From Chlamydiota bacterium (GTDB lineage Bacteria > Chlamydiota > Chlamydiia > Chlamydiales > JAJFMB01), in the NCBI GenBank assembly GCA_021772355.1, contig JAJFMB010000174.1:1-13184 (forward strand): a stretch of DNA of 13,184 nucleotides. Direction: 5' to 3'. The notes under the pieces were generated by a model. It did not search any database, was not told where the DNA came from, and saw only the letters and a list, made by a program, of their open reading frames with translations. Below, one piece after another: positions 1 to 6,698 of the stretch. Position 1 is the stretch's first letter. The number at the start of each line of letters is the position of its first letter. A program made the position numbers and the translations under genes.

Positions 1-37
1 TTCTCACGTTCTTGTGTAGTCTTCTTATGATCAATTT

Positions 38-961
38 TTATAAACTCTCATTAACCCAATTTGTGACTCTTTCGATTAACCTTTTCCTTAAGGGAATATA
101 CTTTTTGGGATTTTGTGGGGGGTTGTTGACATTGTAGTTTACTTTGCCTTGGAGAAATTCCTGGGGTGTGCAGTGGTGAGTTAGTTGTTTGAGTCCATCG
201 AAGCGATTGTCTAGGTTTCCAACAAGGAGTACGGGGGTTTCTAGAGCTAGACAGGGCATGGTGGCGTGCAGTTTTGATGTGACGACGCACTTGGCTTTGC
301 TGTATTTGTCTAGAAGGCTTTCGGCATACTGTAGGCGAGCTTGATTATCACCGTTGGTGTGCTTGGGGACTCCGTGGAAGATCACTTCCACAGGGTATTT
401 TGCGATGGATTTGAGATGTGCTACTTGTTTTTTGTTAAGGTTGACAGCGTAGATTATATTATCTCTTTTTTTGTTGGGGTTGTCTAGCGTTAGGGTAAGA
501 CAGCCTGAAAAGTAGCTTGGGATGTTTCTTTTACGAAGTTCTCTGAGAGTAAAGTGGTCGCGAGCGCCAATGGGAGCGTGCTGGAGGAGATAATCGATTC
601 CTTCTTCGGAAAAGGCCACAGGAAGGAATTCTTTTGAGATATGGATAGAGATAAAGAAGGGCTCGATAGAGGGAGATGGAGGCCAATAGATGTCCGGAGG
701 TTGGATTTTTTTTCGTGGCCAGCCAATGTCGTGTCCATGCATAAACCATCCATTGACAAGGGTATAGACCTGTTCATCGTATTCAAACTCGTGGAGGAAT
801 TCTCTATCGATGGGAATGCTATTGGGAGGTAAAAATCGCTTTGCTGCAACGGCCTGGATGTCGTCTCCGATATTCCCAGTGCAATAAGAAATGTAGCCGA
901 ATTGTTGGCTTGCTAAGAGGGGTGAGCTGAGGATGAAAAGGAGAACGAAAATTTTTCTCAT
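38..961 (-). CDS. Exported polysaccharide pyruvyl transferase-family protein
   Basis: This 307-residue protein resembles the polysaccharide pyruvyl transferase family, which usually adds ketal-linked pyruvate to cell-wall or exopolysaccharide sugars. Visible motifs are NIGDD at residues 30-34, GARDHF at 132-137, GCLTLTL at 153-159 and the C-terminal block VVTSKLHATMPCLALETPV at 226-244. That last block matches the family's typical S/H-rich nucleotide-sugar or acceptor region. Residues 1-18 (MRKIFVLLFILSSPLLAS) form a positively charged, hydrophobic signal peptide. This is odd, because most family members act in the cytoplasm. The ATG at 961 is supported by AAGG seven bases upstream (969-972). 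The gene is monocistronic as far as the window shows, with no clear terminator before the left edge. Family membership is fairly sure; pyruvyl transfer itself is not shown, and a different glycan-modifying role is possible. Confidence 0.75.
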   Translation of the reverse strand: MRKIFVLLFILSSPLLASQQFGYISYCTGNIGDDIQAVAAKRFLPPNSIPIDREFLHEFEYDEQVYTLVNGWFMHGHDIGWPRKKIQPPDIYWPPSPSIEPFFISIHISKEFLPVAFSEEGIDYLLQHAPIGARDHFTLRELRKRNIPSYFSGCLTLTLDNPNKKRDNIIYAVNLNKKQVAHLKSIAKYPVEVIFHGVPKHTNGDNQARLQYAESLLDKYSKAKCVVTSKLHATMPCLALETPVLLVGNLDNRFDGLKQLTHHCTPQEFLQGKVNYNVNNPPQNPKKYIPLRKRLIERVTNWVNESL

Positions 962-1236
962 GAGATAACCTTGTTTAAGGGGAAAAGTTTACGTATGGGA
1001 GATTTATGAAGCAATATTTTGTTGAGAAGAGTGGTATGGTCAACATCCTAGCCATTCATTAACTATCATTACAACTCTTGGTTTTTCTGGGTTGTTGGAA
1101 ATTAAATTCAATTTTAAAGTCTGTAACGATGGAAATTTTTGGTGGTAAGAGAAAAAGAATGGTTGATCTGCTACCACTTGCTATTATCTGCGTAGTCTAA
1201 TTGAATGAGAAGAGCAAGGGCTTTTTTCATGATGGC
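962..1236. other. Intergenic region between two minus-strand units
   Basis: No convincing gene lies in these 275 bases. They should hold the promoter of the pyruvyl transferase-like gene and the 3' end of the Nudix/phosphatase operon. A weak minus-strand promoter candidate is TTGACC (1038-1043) with AATATT (1013-1018); the 19-base spacing is long. I find no clean GC-rich hairpin followed by a T-tract on the minus strand, so the end of the operon transcript is not marked by an obvious intrinsic terminator. An 18-codon open frame at 1006-1062 (plus) is too short to call. Confidence 0.4.
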
Positions 1237-1755
1237 CTAGTTGAGAATTGCGGCTTTCCACTCGGTATCGTTGTGGGGGCGGAAGTGGACGAGTTGGCAG
1301 TTGTCGATGTCCCAAATGTGATCTTGGATTTGGAGCTGAGCGCAAAGTGCCCAGTGGATGCCGCCGTGAGCGACGATCAGGACGGGGCCCGGGTGCTCAA
1401 GAGCTGCGTTGATGCCGGTGATAGTCTGCTCGTAGAAGGAGAGAACGTTGGGTGTGTGGTTATTGGTTGTCATATTTTCCCAAATGGGTCCTTCGCATTC
1501 TGATAGCGTGTGGATTTCAACTTTGGGTAGGGGAAGATCTGGTGTGGCGATCTGCATGGTTTGTATGGCTCTAACCCTTGGGCTGTGGCAAATGGTTTGA
1601 ATAGGGAGTTGACAGATGTGTTTTTTTACTGAGTTGGCTTGCTCTACACCGAGAGGGGTTAGGTTGGGATCTTCATCTTTTTCTGTGCAGAGATTGAGGG
1701 CGTTGTGAATTGTCTGCCCATGTCTTAGGTAGTAGAATTCTTTCCGTGAAATCAT
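1237..1755 (-). CDS. Histidine phosphatase (phosphoglycerate mutase-like) family protein
   Basis: This 172-residue cytosolic protein belongs to the histidine phosphatase superfamily, whose members remove phosphate through a phosphohistidine intermediate. The hallmark LRHGQT is at residues 10-15 with catalytic His12. The second-half core is VAHGG at 128-132 with His130. SPR at 58-60 supplies a phosphate-binding arginine, and Glu86 or Glu88 in the SECEGPIWE stretch is the likely proton donor. The chosen ATG at 1755 has AAGGAGG nine bases upstream and overlaps the Nudix stop as ATGA, which indicates translational coupling. A GTG three codons earlier (1764) is in frame but directly abuts the Shine-Dalgarno sequence, so it is less likely. 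The substrate cannot be read from the sequence. Because it follows a Nudix gene, it may dephosphorylate the Nudix product. Confidence 0.88.
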   Translation of the reverse strand: MISRKEFYYLRHGQTIHNALNLCTEKDEDPNLTPLGVEQANSVKKHICQLPIQTICHSPRVRAIQTMQIATPDLPLPKVEIHTLSECEGPIWENMTTNNHTPNVLSFYEQTITGINAALEHPGPVLIVAHGGIHWALCAQLQIQDHIWDIDNCQLVHFRPHNDTEWKAAILN

Positions 1756-2615
1756 GAGGGCCACCCTCCTTCTGAGTAGGGGATGTTATTGCGGATGTGT
1801 TTGATAACCTCTGCGACGTATGGGACGGTATTTGAGGGGATGTCGTCTAGAGGAAAAGTGGCGAAGCCGCCGCATTTGTGAGGCTCTTGGTTGATAAACT
1901 CGCCATTCCAGCCAGTACAGGAGAAGAAAATGGATACGCTGTTGCGGTCGCGATAGTGGTGGCGGGTGTGGATAAGAGAAACTTGCTCGGAAGCGATGGT
2001 GACGCCGGCTTCTTCTTTAACTTCACGGATGAGAGCGTTGAATGTCGACTCTAAGGGGTCGACTTTGCCGCCGATAAGTCCGTAGTGGTTGTCGTAGTAG
2101 CCGGTATTTTGGCGCAATGCAAGGGTCACTTGGTTATTTTTAATAGGAACGAGCTGCGCGTCTAACATAGCTTTGCACTGTTGTTGCTCAAGAAGAGATT
2201 TTTGGTAGTGTTGAAAGGCTTCTAAACCTCCCGGATAAAGGGGGAGTTTTTGAAACTCGTCGGTTGTGACCCATTGGTATTCGTTGTGCTCTTGGGAGAG
2301 AGTGACGGCTGTAGGTTTGGAAAGCCTAGTCTGGAACATGTGAAAAACAAAGTCTAGTTCGGGACGTCGAATGTAGACTTGTCCCACTTTTGTGATGTCA
2401 TTGTGAGTTAAGCTGATGCCTGTTTCTTCTTTTAGTTCGCGAAGGGCTGTTTCTCTGGGAGCTTCGTTTTCTTCTCTTTTTCCTCCGGGAATACCCCATA
2501 GAGGTTTTTTAGAAGAGTGTCTTAAAATAAGAATTTTGTCTTGATGATGGACGCAGCAAATTGAGGCCTGTGTCGAGAAGTTGAAATCTTTAGGAGGTTG
2601 AGTAAAGAATTTCAT
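1752..2615 (-). CDS. Tandem-domain Nudix hydrolase
   Basis: This 287-residue protein carries two complete Nudix hydrolase domains in one chain. Nudix enzymes cleave a nucleoside diphosphate linked to another moiety, using metals held by the motif GX5EX7REUXEEXGU. The first box runs from Gly45 to Ile67 (Glu51, Arg59-Glu60, Glu63-Glu64, Gly66). The second runs from Gly183 to Val205 (Glu189, Arg197-Glu198, Glu201-Glu202, Gly204). Every signature position is filled in both boxes, so both domains look catalytically competent. The domains cover roughly 14-135 and 150-280, and each has the expected strand-rich flanks. The gene starts 12 bases after the symporter stop and has no clear Shine-Dalgarno sequence, so translation probably depends on the upstream gene. 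Its TGA overlaps the phosphatase ATG. Substrate candidates such as oxidised nucleotides, dNTPs or nucleotide sugars cannot be separated by sight. Confidence 0.92.
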   Translation of the reverse strand: MKFFTQPPKDFNFSTQASICCVHHQDKILILRHSSKKPLWGIPGGKREENEAPRETALRELKEETGISLTHNDITKVGQVYIRRPELDFVFHMFQTRLSKPTAVTLSQEHNEYQWVTTDEFQKLPLYPGGLEAFQHYQKSLLEQQQCKAMLDAQLVPIKNNQVTLALRQNTGYYDNHYGLIGGKVDPLESTFNALIREVKEEAGVTIASEQVSLIHTRHHYRDRNSVSIFFSCTGWNGEFINQEPHKCGGFATFPLDDIPSNTVPYVAEVIKHIRNNIPYSEGGWPS

Positions 2616-2627
2616 AATAAGAGCATT

Positions 2628-3983
2628 TTAGCTGATTTCAGAGAATTTTTCAACCTGGAATTTGTCGGGATATAGAAGTGAGGTGGCTGCCCCTGAGAGG
2701 AAAATAAGAGGTATTATAACACATGCCCAATACCAGGTGTAGCCTCCTTGTTCGCCAAAATAGAGATAGCAGGCTATACCTCCGAAGGTACCAACGGCAA
2801 AACTTGTATAGGCGCCGGCTTTAGAGGCTTTGGGCCAGTAAAATCCAGCTAAAAGGGCGAAGGAGAGGGCGACGATGGGGATGTTGGCTAGGATCATGGA
2901 ATTGAATATTTTGCCAATTAAGGTGTTTGCAAGGAGGTAAGAGAGGAGGGCGAAAGCTAGGGTGAGAAGGAGGCTTGTGTTTTTGCTCTCTTTTTGGTCG
3001 GGAAGGTAGTTGATGATTAAGGTGACCAGGGCGCTCCACACTCCTGAAAGGGTGGTGGCGGTGATGGAAAAGAGTATGCCGTAGCCAAGGCCTTTGAAGC
3101 CGTCGGGAGCTTTGGAAAGGAGGTGAGGGAGGGCCATATCGGGGTTTTGTAAAATTGCTCCGGTTTGCTGTAGCGAAATCGTTATGGCAATGGCAACTCC
3201 ATAGAAAAAACAGACGCAAAGTGCTGCGATAAGTGTCCCAAAGAAGGCAATTTTCGTGGTTTTAGCGGAGATGATTTTTTGTCCATGCCACGGCGCAAGG
3301 ATGTAGCTGAACATTGTGAGCAAAATAAGAGAGAACACAAAATCAAAGGAAATATTGATTTGGGGTGTGGCGGTTGCGTCTGAAGGAGATTGATAGGCAA
3401 AATAGATAAGAAAGGGGGCAATGAGGGTGACGGAAAAAAAACTCATAAGGTCGGTTCTGATGATCGAGACAAGTCCTCCTTTCAAAACCATGAGCAGGAC
3501 TAAGGAAATGAGAATGGCACTTAGTAGGGCGGGAGGCGTCGAGGGAAAAAGTGGTGTATAAATGAGTGTGAGGGACTTGATGTAGGTGGCTGTGAAACAG
3601 AGCATGGCAGTTGATAGGATAAGTGCTGTCATAAGGCCGACATCGTTACCGTATCTTTTGGAAAAGTAACCCGCGACTGAGACGCCGTCGTACTCTTTCC
3701 ATTTTTTAGCTACAGTAAGGGCGTAAAAAAGTAATCCGAAGAGAAAAATAAGGGGGAGTTGCAGGGCGCTTAGTCCCGCTAAATACCCAAACGCGGAAAA
3801 GGATATGAGGGTTGAGGTGTTGAGTTCTGTCATGACTAGTGTGGCAACAAGCGCAATCAGTCCGGTTTTTCTCTCGGCCAGTAGGTACTGACTTTGCTTT
3901 GTGACTTTTGAGGTGCGGCATAAGCCAACTAAGGTAATGCTTCCTATATAGAGAGCTAAAGTGAACCAGTTAATTTGTGACAT
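2628..3983 (-). CDS. Sodium:solute symporter (SSS) family transporter
   Basis: This 451-residue inner-membrane protein has about 12-13 hydrophobic segments spread from residue 5 to 437, typical of the SSS family (sodium-coupled uptake of sugars, amino acids, nucleosides or organic ions). Family signatures are AGYFSKRYG at 104-112, the glycine/threonine block GGLVSIIRTDLMSFF at 169-183, and APWHGQKIISAKTTK at 230-244. A serine/threonine-rich helix, SITATTLSGVWSALV (306-320), corresponds to the usual Na+-site helix. The chosen ATG at 3983 has GGTGGAG 12 bases upstream. A GTG six codons earlier (4001) would place the Shine-Dalgarno sequence inside the gene. It leads an operon with the Nudix and phosphatase genes, which hints that its solute may feed a phosphorylated metabolite they handle. 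Substrate identity is unknown. Confidence 0.9.
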   Translation of the reverse strand: MSQINWFTLALYIGSITLVGLCRTSKVTKQSQYLLAERKTGLIALVATLVMTELNTSTLISFSAFGYLAGLSALQLPLIFLFGLLFYALTVAKKWKEYDGVSVAGYFSKRYGNDVGLMTALILSTAMLCFTATYIKSLTLIYTPLFPSTPPALLSAILISLVLLMVLKGGLVSIIRTDLMSFFSVTLIAPFLIYFAYQSPSDATATPQINISFDFVFSLILLTMFSYILAPWHGQKIISAKTTKIAFFGTLIAALCVCFFYGVAIAITISLQQTGAILQNPDMALPHLLSKAPDGFKGLGYGILFSITATTLSGVWSALVTLIINYLPDQKESKNTSLLLTLAFALLSYLLANTLIGKIFNSMILANIPIVALSFALLAGFYWPKASKAGAYTSFAVGTFGGIACYLYFGEQGGYTWYWACVIIPLIFLSGAATSLLYPDKFQVEKFSEIS

Positions 3984-3993
3984 AAATAGTTTC

Positions 3994-4023
3994 GTCTCCA
4001 CCTGTCTTTTACGATAGGGAGAC
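3994..4023 (-). promoter_or_regulatory. Inverted repeat that could mask the symporter ribosome binding site
   Basis: GTCTCC (3994-3999) and GGAGAC (4018-4023) are perfect 6-base inverted arms around an 18-base loop. In the minus-strand mRNA the downstream arm overlaps the GGTGGAG Shine-Dalgarno sequence of the symporter, so pairing would hide it. No ligand-binding core or U-tract is visible, so this could be chance. Confidence 0.3.
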
Positions 4024-4051
4024 TAAACTTTTGGGAAAAATTTTGCAAAAC

Positions 4052-5026
4052 TTATGCAGTCTTATCGATTTTGACGATGAAAGAGGCGCCGCTTTTTAGA
4101 GAGATGGTGTGTGTGCTGTTCGCTTCAAGTTTAACTTCCTGAAAATGTTTTGCGATGTACTCATTCTCTTTCGTATATTTCTTGCCACCCATAAGACGTT
4201 GATGATTGAACCCGAGCATATTAGATTTTACAGTGAGAATCTTGTCGGTAAGTTCGTTCAGCTTGAGAGAGGCGAAGTTTTTTTCGTTAAGGTGGGTGAG
4301 TGTTAGAGGGATTTCTTCAAATGTGAATGAGTAGACGTCACCGTTTTCAGTCTCTTCTTTTTTTATGTTGTTAATATCTTGTATGGAAACTGTGATCTTC
4401 GTCTTTTCTGTTTCTTCTTTTTCTGAAATTAGATTGGGGTTTAGTTTGAGGTCGAGGTTGTGACGAAAGCCGGGAGATCTTCTGGGAAGCTTGCGATTGT
4501 GAAAGGGTCTTTTGCTAAATAGCTCTTCATCTCTCTTTTCTTGAACACCAGGAGTGATAACTTCCTCTACTTCTGTTTCTATGTTTGGAACTTCATCGAG
4601 AGCCGAGATGATTTTTTCCAGTTTTGCGACGTTGTAGGGTTTGTTCGCTTCGATTTTTTGGGTAAAAAATTGAGGGAATTTTTGCTGTAGATAATTGTGA
4701 ACTCTGATGTGTAGACGGCTAAACCAAGAAGGGGTGTTTCCTTTTTCGAAGATCGCCTTAATATCGAGGAGGTTGCTCTTAAAATTTTGAACGTTGACTT
4801 CTGTCTTTAAGTCCTCTCTAAAATCCATACGGAGATTTGTTGTGCCCATTCTAGATATGAGGTTATTAAATTCTATTAATCGTGGGTCGTGTTGAGTTCT
4901 AAAAAATTTAATTGATCTTTGGTGCCATTTTTTTGGGGCAAGATCGACAAATTGCTCTTTTGGAGAGATCCAATGTTTTTCTAGAACATGAGGATTTTCG
5001 AAGAAAGGTTTTGCAAATAATTTCAT
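4052..5026 (-). CDS. Hypothetical charged protein of unknown function
   Basis: I do not recognise this 324-residue protein. It has no signal peptide and no membrane segment, and it is rich in Lys, Glu, Asn and Phe. Residues 1-150 are mixed helix-like with aromatic clusters (PSWFSRLHIRVHNYL at 99-113). Residues 150-210 form a low-complexity charged linker with an acidic EVEEV stretch (152-156) and a basic stretch KRPFHNRKLPRR (172-183). Residues 210-324 look strand-rich (ITVSIQDI, YSFTFEEIPLTLT, HTISLKSGASFIVKID). The architecture of two putative domains on a flexible linker would suit a secreted effector or an adaptor, but that is speculation. The ATG at 5026 is followed by a clean frame. No Shine-Dalgarno sequence precedes it; the leader is A/U-rich. 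It stands between its own promoter (5059-5087) and the symporter operon 68 bases downstream, and may read through into it. Confidence 0.7.
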   Translation of the reverse strand: MKLFAKPFFENPHVLEKHWISPKEQFVDLAPKKWHQRSIKFFRTQHDPRLIEFNNLISRMGTTNLRMDFREDLKTEVNVQNFKSNLLDIKAIFEKGNTPSWFSRLHIRVHNYLQQKFPQFFTQKIEANKPYNVAKLEKIISALDEVPNIETEVEEVITPGVQEKRDEELFSKRPFHNRKLPRRSPGFRHNLDLKLNPNLISEKEETEKTKITVSIQDINNIKKEETENGDVYSFTFEEIPLTLTHLNEKNFASLKLNELTDKILTVKSNMLGFNHQRLMGGKKYTKENEYIAKHFQEVKLEANSTHTISLKSGASFIVKIDKTA

Positions 5027-5058
5027 AAAACTAATATTTTTGGTTATTTTTTCAAACT

Positions 5059-5087
5059 ATTGTAATTACTAATTGTTAATTAGTCAA
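5059..5087 (-). promoter_or_regulatory. Sigma-70-type promoter for the 324-residue unknown gene
   Basis: On the minus strand TTGACT (5082-5087) and TACAAT (5059-5064) are separated by exactly 17 bases, and each box matches the consensus at five of six positions. The predicted transcript would start near 5052, about 25 bases before the ATG at 5026. Confidence 0.7.
5068..5084. promoter_or_regulatory. Palindrome inside the promoter, candidate operator
   Basis: ACTAATT (5068-5074) and AATTAGT (5078-5084) are perfect inverted arms around GTT. The element fills most of the spacer of the minus-strand promoter and overlaps the end of its -35 box, a position where a bound dimeric repressor would block transcription. 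It lies about 35 bases upstream of the plus-strand -35 box, so it could also affect the thioredoxin gene. AT-rich sequence raises the chance of a random palindrome. Confidence 0.45.
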
Positions 5088-5118
5088 CAATGTATTGGTT
5101 TGTATGAATTATTTTAGG

Positions 5119-5147
5119 TTGTTAAGAATCAAATAGATACCTAAAAT
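5119..5147 (+). promoter_or_regulatory. Sigma-70-type promoter for the exported thioredoxin gene
   Basis: TTGTTA (5119-5124) and TAAAAT (5142-5147) are 17 bases apart; the -10 box matches the consensus at five of six positions. The start near 5154 would leave a 25-base leader that carries a strong GGAGG ribosome binding site at 5168-5172, six bases before the ATG at 5179. Confidence 0.65.
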
Positions 5148-5178
5148 GTGCTCGGATATGTAAATTTGGAGGTCTTTT

Positions 5179-5970
5179 ATGAAATATATTATTGGTTCTA
5201 TCCTATGCGCAGGTTGTCTTTTTTCTTCTGTAACTGCGGCGGAAGAAGTTTCTGTTCGTTCAGCAGAAGTTGAGCAAGATCTTAATGTGATTATTCAAAA
5301 AACTTTTTTTCCTACTGATGAAGCAAGGAATGCAATGGTGCAGTCGTTTGGAATGCAGGCGCTGGAAACCTCTGACAAAACCATGGACGTCGACGAATTT
5401 ATCAATAGATTAGGCGACGCTTTTGAATCGCAGGAATTTTTAAGTAAATTTTACAGCTATTTCGAAAGCTTTCTCTCCACAGAGGAAATTCATCATCTAA
5501 GATCAATTCTTGAAGAAGAAGTGTACGGAAAATACCAAGGGAATTTAATGGGTGTGTTTCAAATCTTCTTCGGAGAGGTAAACACTCTTGCTGTGGATAT
5601 TTTGGAAAAACACGGGAAAGTGAAAGCTGCTGAGAGTGAAGAGTCTAAAGGTCAAGTAATTGAAGTGACTCAAGACACTTTCACTCAAGAGGTAGAGCAA
5701 GCAACAGTTCCTGTTGTTATTGATGTTTATGCCAATTGGTGCGGGCCTTGCCGTGCTATGAAACCGATTTTTGTGGAACTTAGCGAAGAAAACTCTTCTG
5801 TCAAGTTTGTGAAAATCAATGCCGATAATGCTAAAGAACTGATTAGCCAGCTTAAAGTGACAGGGCTTCCTACTTTTATCTTTTTCAAAGATGGCAAGGA
5901 AGTTGGTCGTCATGTCGGGTCCATTCAAAAAGATGATCTCCAAAAGGAAATCACTAAAATTTTTGGATAA
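5179..5970 (+). CDS. Exported thioredoxin-domain protein with N-terminal helical domain
   Basis: This 263-residue protein joins a signal peptide, an all-helical domain and a thioredoxin. Residues 1-20 are a signal peptide ending in the signal peptidase I-type site VTA|AEE. Residues 25-148 are helix-rich (for example TEEIHHLRSILEEEVYG, 101-117) and recall DUF2059-type periplasmic domains, though I cannot confirm that by eye. Residues 155-263 are a full thioredoxin fold with the redox motif WCGPC (187-191), the cis-proline loop GLPTF (229-233) and the KINADN strand (212-217). CGPC is the strongly reducing type, so the protein likely reduces or isomerises disulfides outside the cytoplasm and would need an electron source such as CcdA/DsbD, not seen here. 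A GGAGG site six bases upstream fixes the start. It has its own promoter and terminator. A lipoprotein site at Cys13 is unlikely because position -3 is Cys. Confidence 0.9.
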   Translation: MKYIIGSILCAGCLFSSVTAAEEVSVRSAEVEQDLNVIIQKTFFPTDEARNAMVQSFGMQALETSDKTMDVDEFINRLGDAFESQEFLSKFYSYFESFLSTEEIHHLRSILEEEVYGKYQGNLMGVFQIFFGEVNTLAVDILEKHGKVKAAESEESKGQVIEVTQDTFTQEVEQATVPVVIDVYANWCGPCRAMKPIFVELSEENSSVKFVKINADNAKELISQLKVTGLPTFIFFKDGKEVGRHVGSIQKDDLQKEITKIFG

Positions 5971-5980
5971 TTTCTATTCT

Positions 5981-6011
5981 GAGCACCTCAAGTTCTGAGG
6001 TGCTCTTTTTT
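5981..6011 (+). terminator. Rho-independent terminator of the thioredoxin gene
   Basis: GAGCACCTCA (5981-5990) and TGAGGTGCTC (5996-6005) form a perfect 10-base-pair stem with a five-base loop, followed at once by six T residues. It lies 10 bases after the stop codon. Confidence 0.95.
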
Positions 6012-6014
6012 ATA

Positions 6015-6044
6015 TTGACATAACATTAAAATATATTTTATCTA
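6015..6044 (+). promoter_or_regulatory. Promoter candidate for the beta-barrel gene
   Basis: A perfect -35 box TTGACA (6015-6020) sits directly after the terminator T-tract. The -10 box is poor: the best-placed options are TTATCT at 17 bases and TATCTA at 18 bases. The start would be near 6050, about 20 bases before the ATG. Confidence 0.45.
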
Positions 6045-6072
6045 GTAGTTATTCTAAACTGTGGGGAGAATG

Positions 6073-6672
6073 ATGAAAAAGTTATGTCTTATTTTAATGC
6101 TAATGGTGCTTCCGAGCGTTGCAAAAGCGCAGTGCTTTTGTCAGTTGCTACCGGAATTTAAAGTCAGTTACTATCGATTTTCTGATAGTGTACTGAGAGA
6201 TATCTATGATGATGGAGCAGTTCTTTACGAAGGGGAGCTTAATTATCGGGTGTACTCATGCATACAAATCTTTGCAGGGGCCGGATACCTAAATGTGACA
6301 GGAAAGTCTTTGGGCGGACACGAGGGAACGAGGATGCGCTTGGTTCCTATTTCGCTTGGAGCAAAGTTTACTTATCCTGTTTGGTGTAATATTGATGCAT
6401 ATTTGGGAGCGGGGCTTCGCTATTTCTTCTTAGATATCAAGAATGATTCCGACTATGTGCGTAAGCATGTCAGCGATAACCATCCTGGCGGCGTCGTTAA
6501 TGCCGGTCTTAATTGGAAATGCGGCTGCTTAGTATTTAATCCATTTGTTGAATATTCCTTTTGCCACTTTGATTTCAATAGATCAAAAAAAGATTGTGAA
6601 TGGAATATCAAGCGTCATAACATTAATGTCGATGGCTGGAGCTTCGGTGCCGGCGTTGGCTATATGTTCTAA
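6073..6672 (+). CDS. Cysteine-rich outer-membrane beta-barrel protein
   Basis: This 199-residue protein has a classic signal peptide, MKKLCLILMLMVLPSVAKA, with cleavage after Ala19. The mature part alternates aromatic and small residues in amphipathic strands (VYSCIQIFAGAGYL, RLVPISLGAKFTYP, AYLGAGLRYFFLDI, FNPFVEYSFCHFDF) and ends FGAGVGYMF. A C-terminal phenylalanine is the recognition signal for outer-membrane barrel assembly. The size suggests eight strands. The mature chain holds eight cysteines (21, 23, 63, 105, 150, 152, 164, 175), many for a small barrel and reminiscent of chlamydial disulfide-linked envelopes. GGGGAG at 6063-6068 lies four bases before the chosen ATG at 6073; the ATG at 6070 and the GTG at 6061 overlap or abut that site. 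It might be a structural or adhesin-like surface protein or a minor porin; no specific role can be read. Confidence 0.82.
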   Translation: MKKLCLILMLMVLPSVAKAQCFCQLLPEFKVSYYRFSDSVLRDIYDDGAVLYEGELNYRVYSCIQIFAGAGYLNVTGKSLGGHEGTRMRLVPISLGAKFTYPVWCNIDAYLGAGLRYFFLDIKNDSDYVRKHVSDNHPGGVVNAGLNWKCGCLVFNPFVEYSFCHFDFNRSKKDCEWNIKRHNINVDGWSFGAGVGYMF

Positions 6673-6698
6673 GTCTTGGATTATTTTATTTGAATGAT

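Noticed and set aside
1006..1062. An 18-codon open frame on the plus strand preceded by GGGAG
   Set aside because: It is too short to separate from chance and its product has no recognisable feature.
1209..1226. Weak hairpin AAGAGC/GCTTTT followed by T residues on the plus strand
   Set aside because: The stem has a G-T pair and only two G-C pairs, and no plus-strand gene lies upstream. In the minus direction the hairpin is broken and lacks a T-tract.
1201..1503. Open frame of 100 codons on the plus strand
   Set aside because: It lies antisense to the histidine phosphatase gene, which has full family motifs and a good ribosome binding site. The antisense product shows no recognisable domain.
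3182..3421. Minus-strand open frame of 79 codons in a second reading frame
   Set aside because: It lies wholly inside the symporter gene in another frame and shows no family motif.
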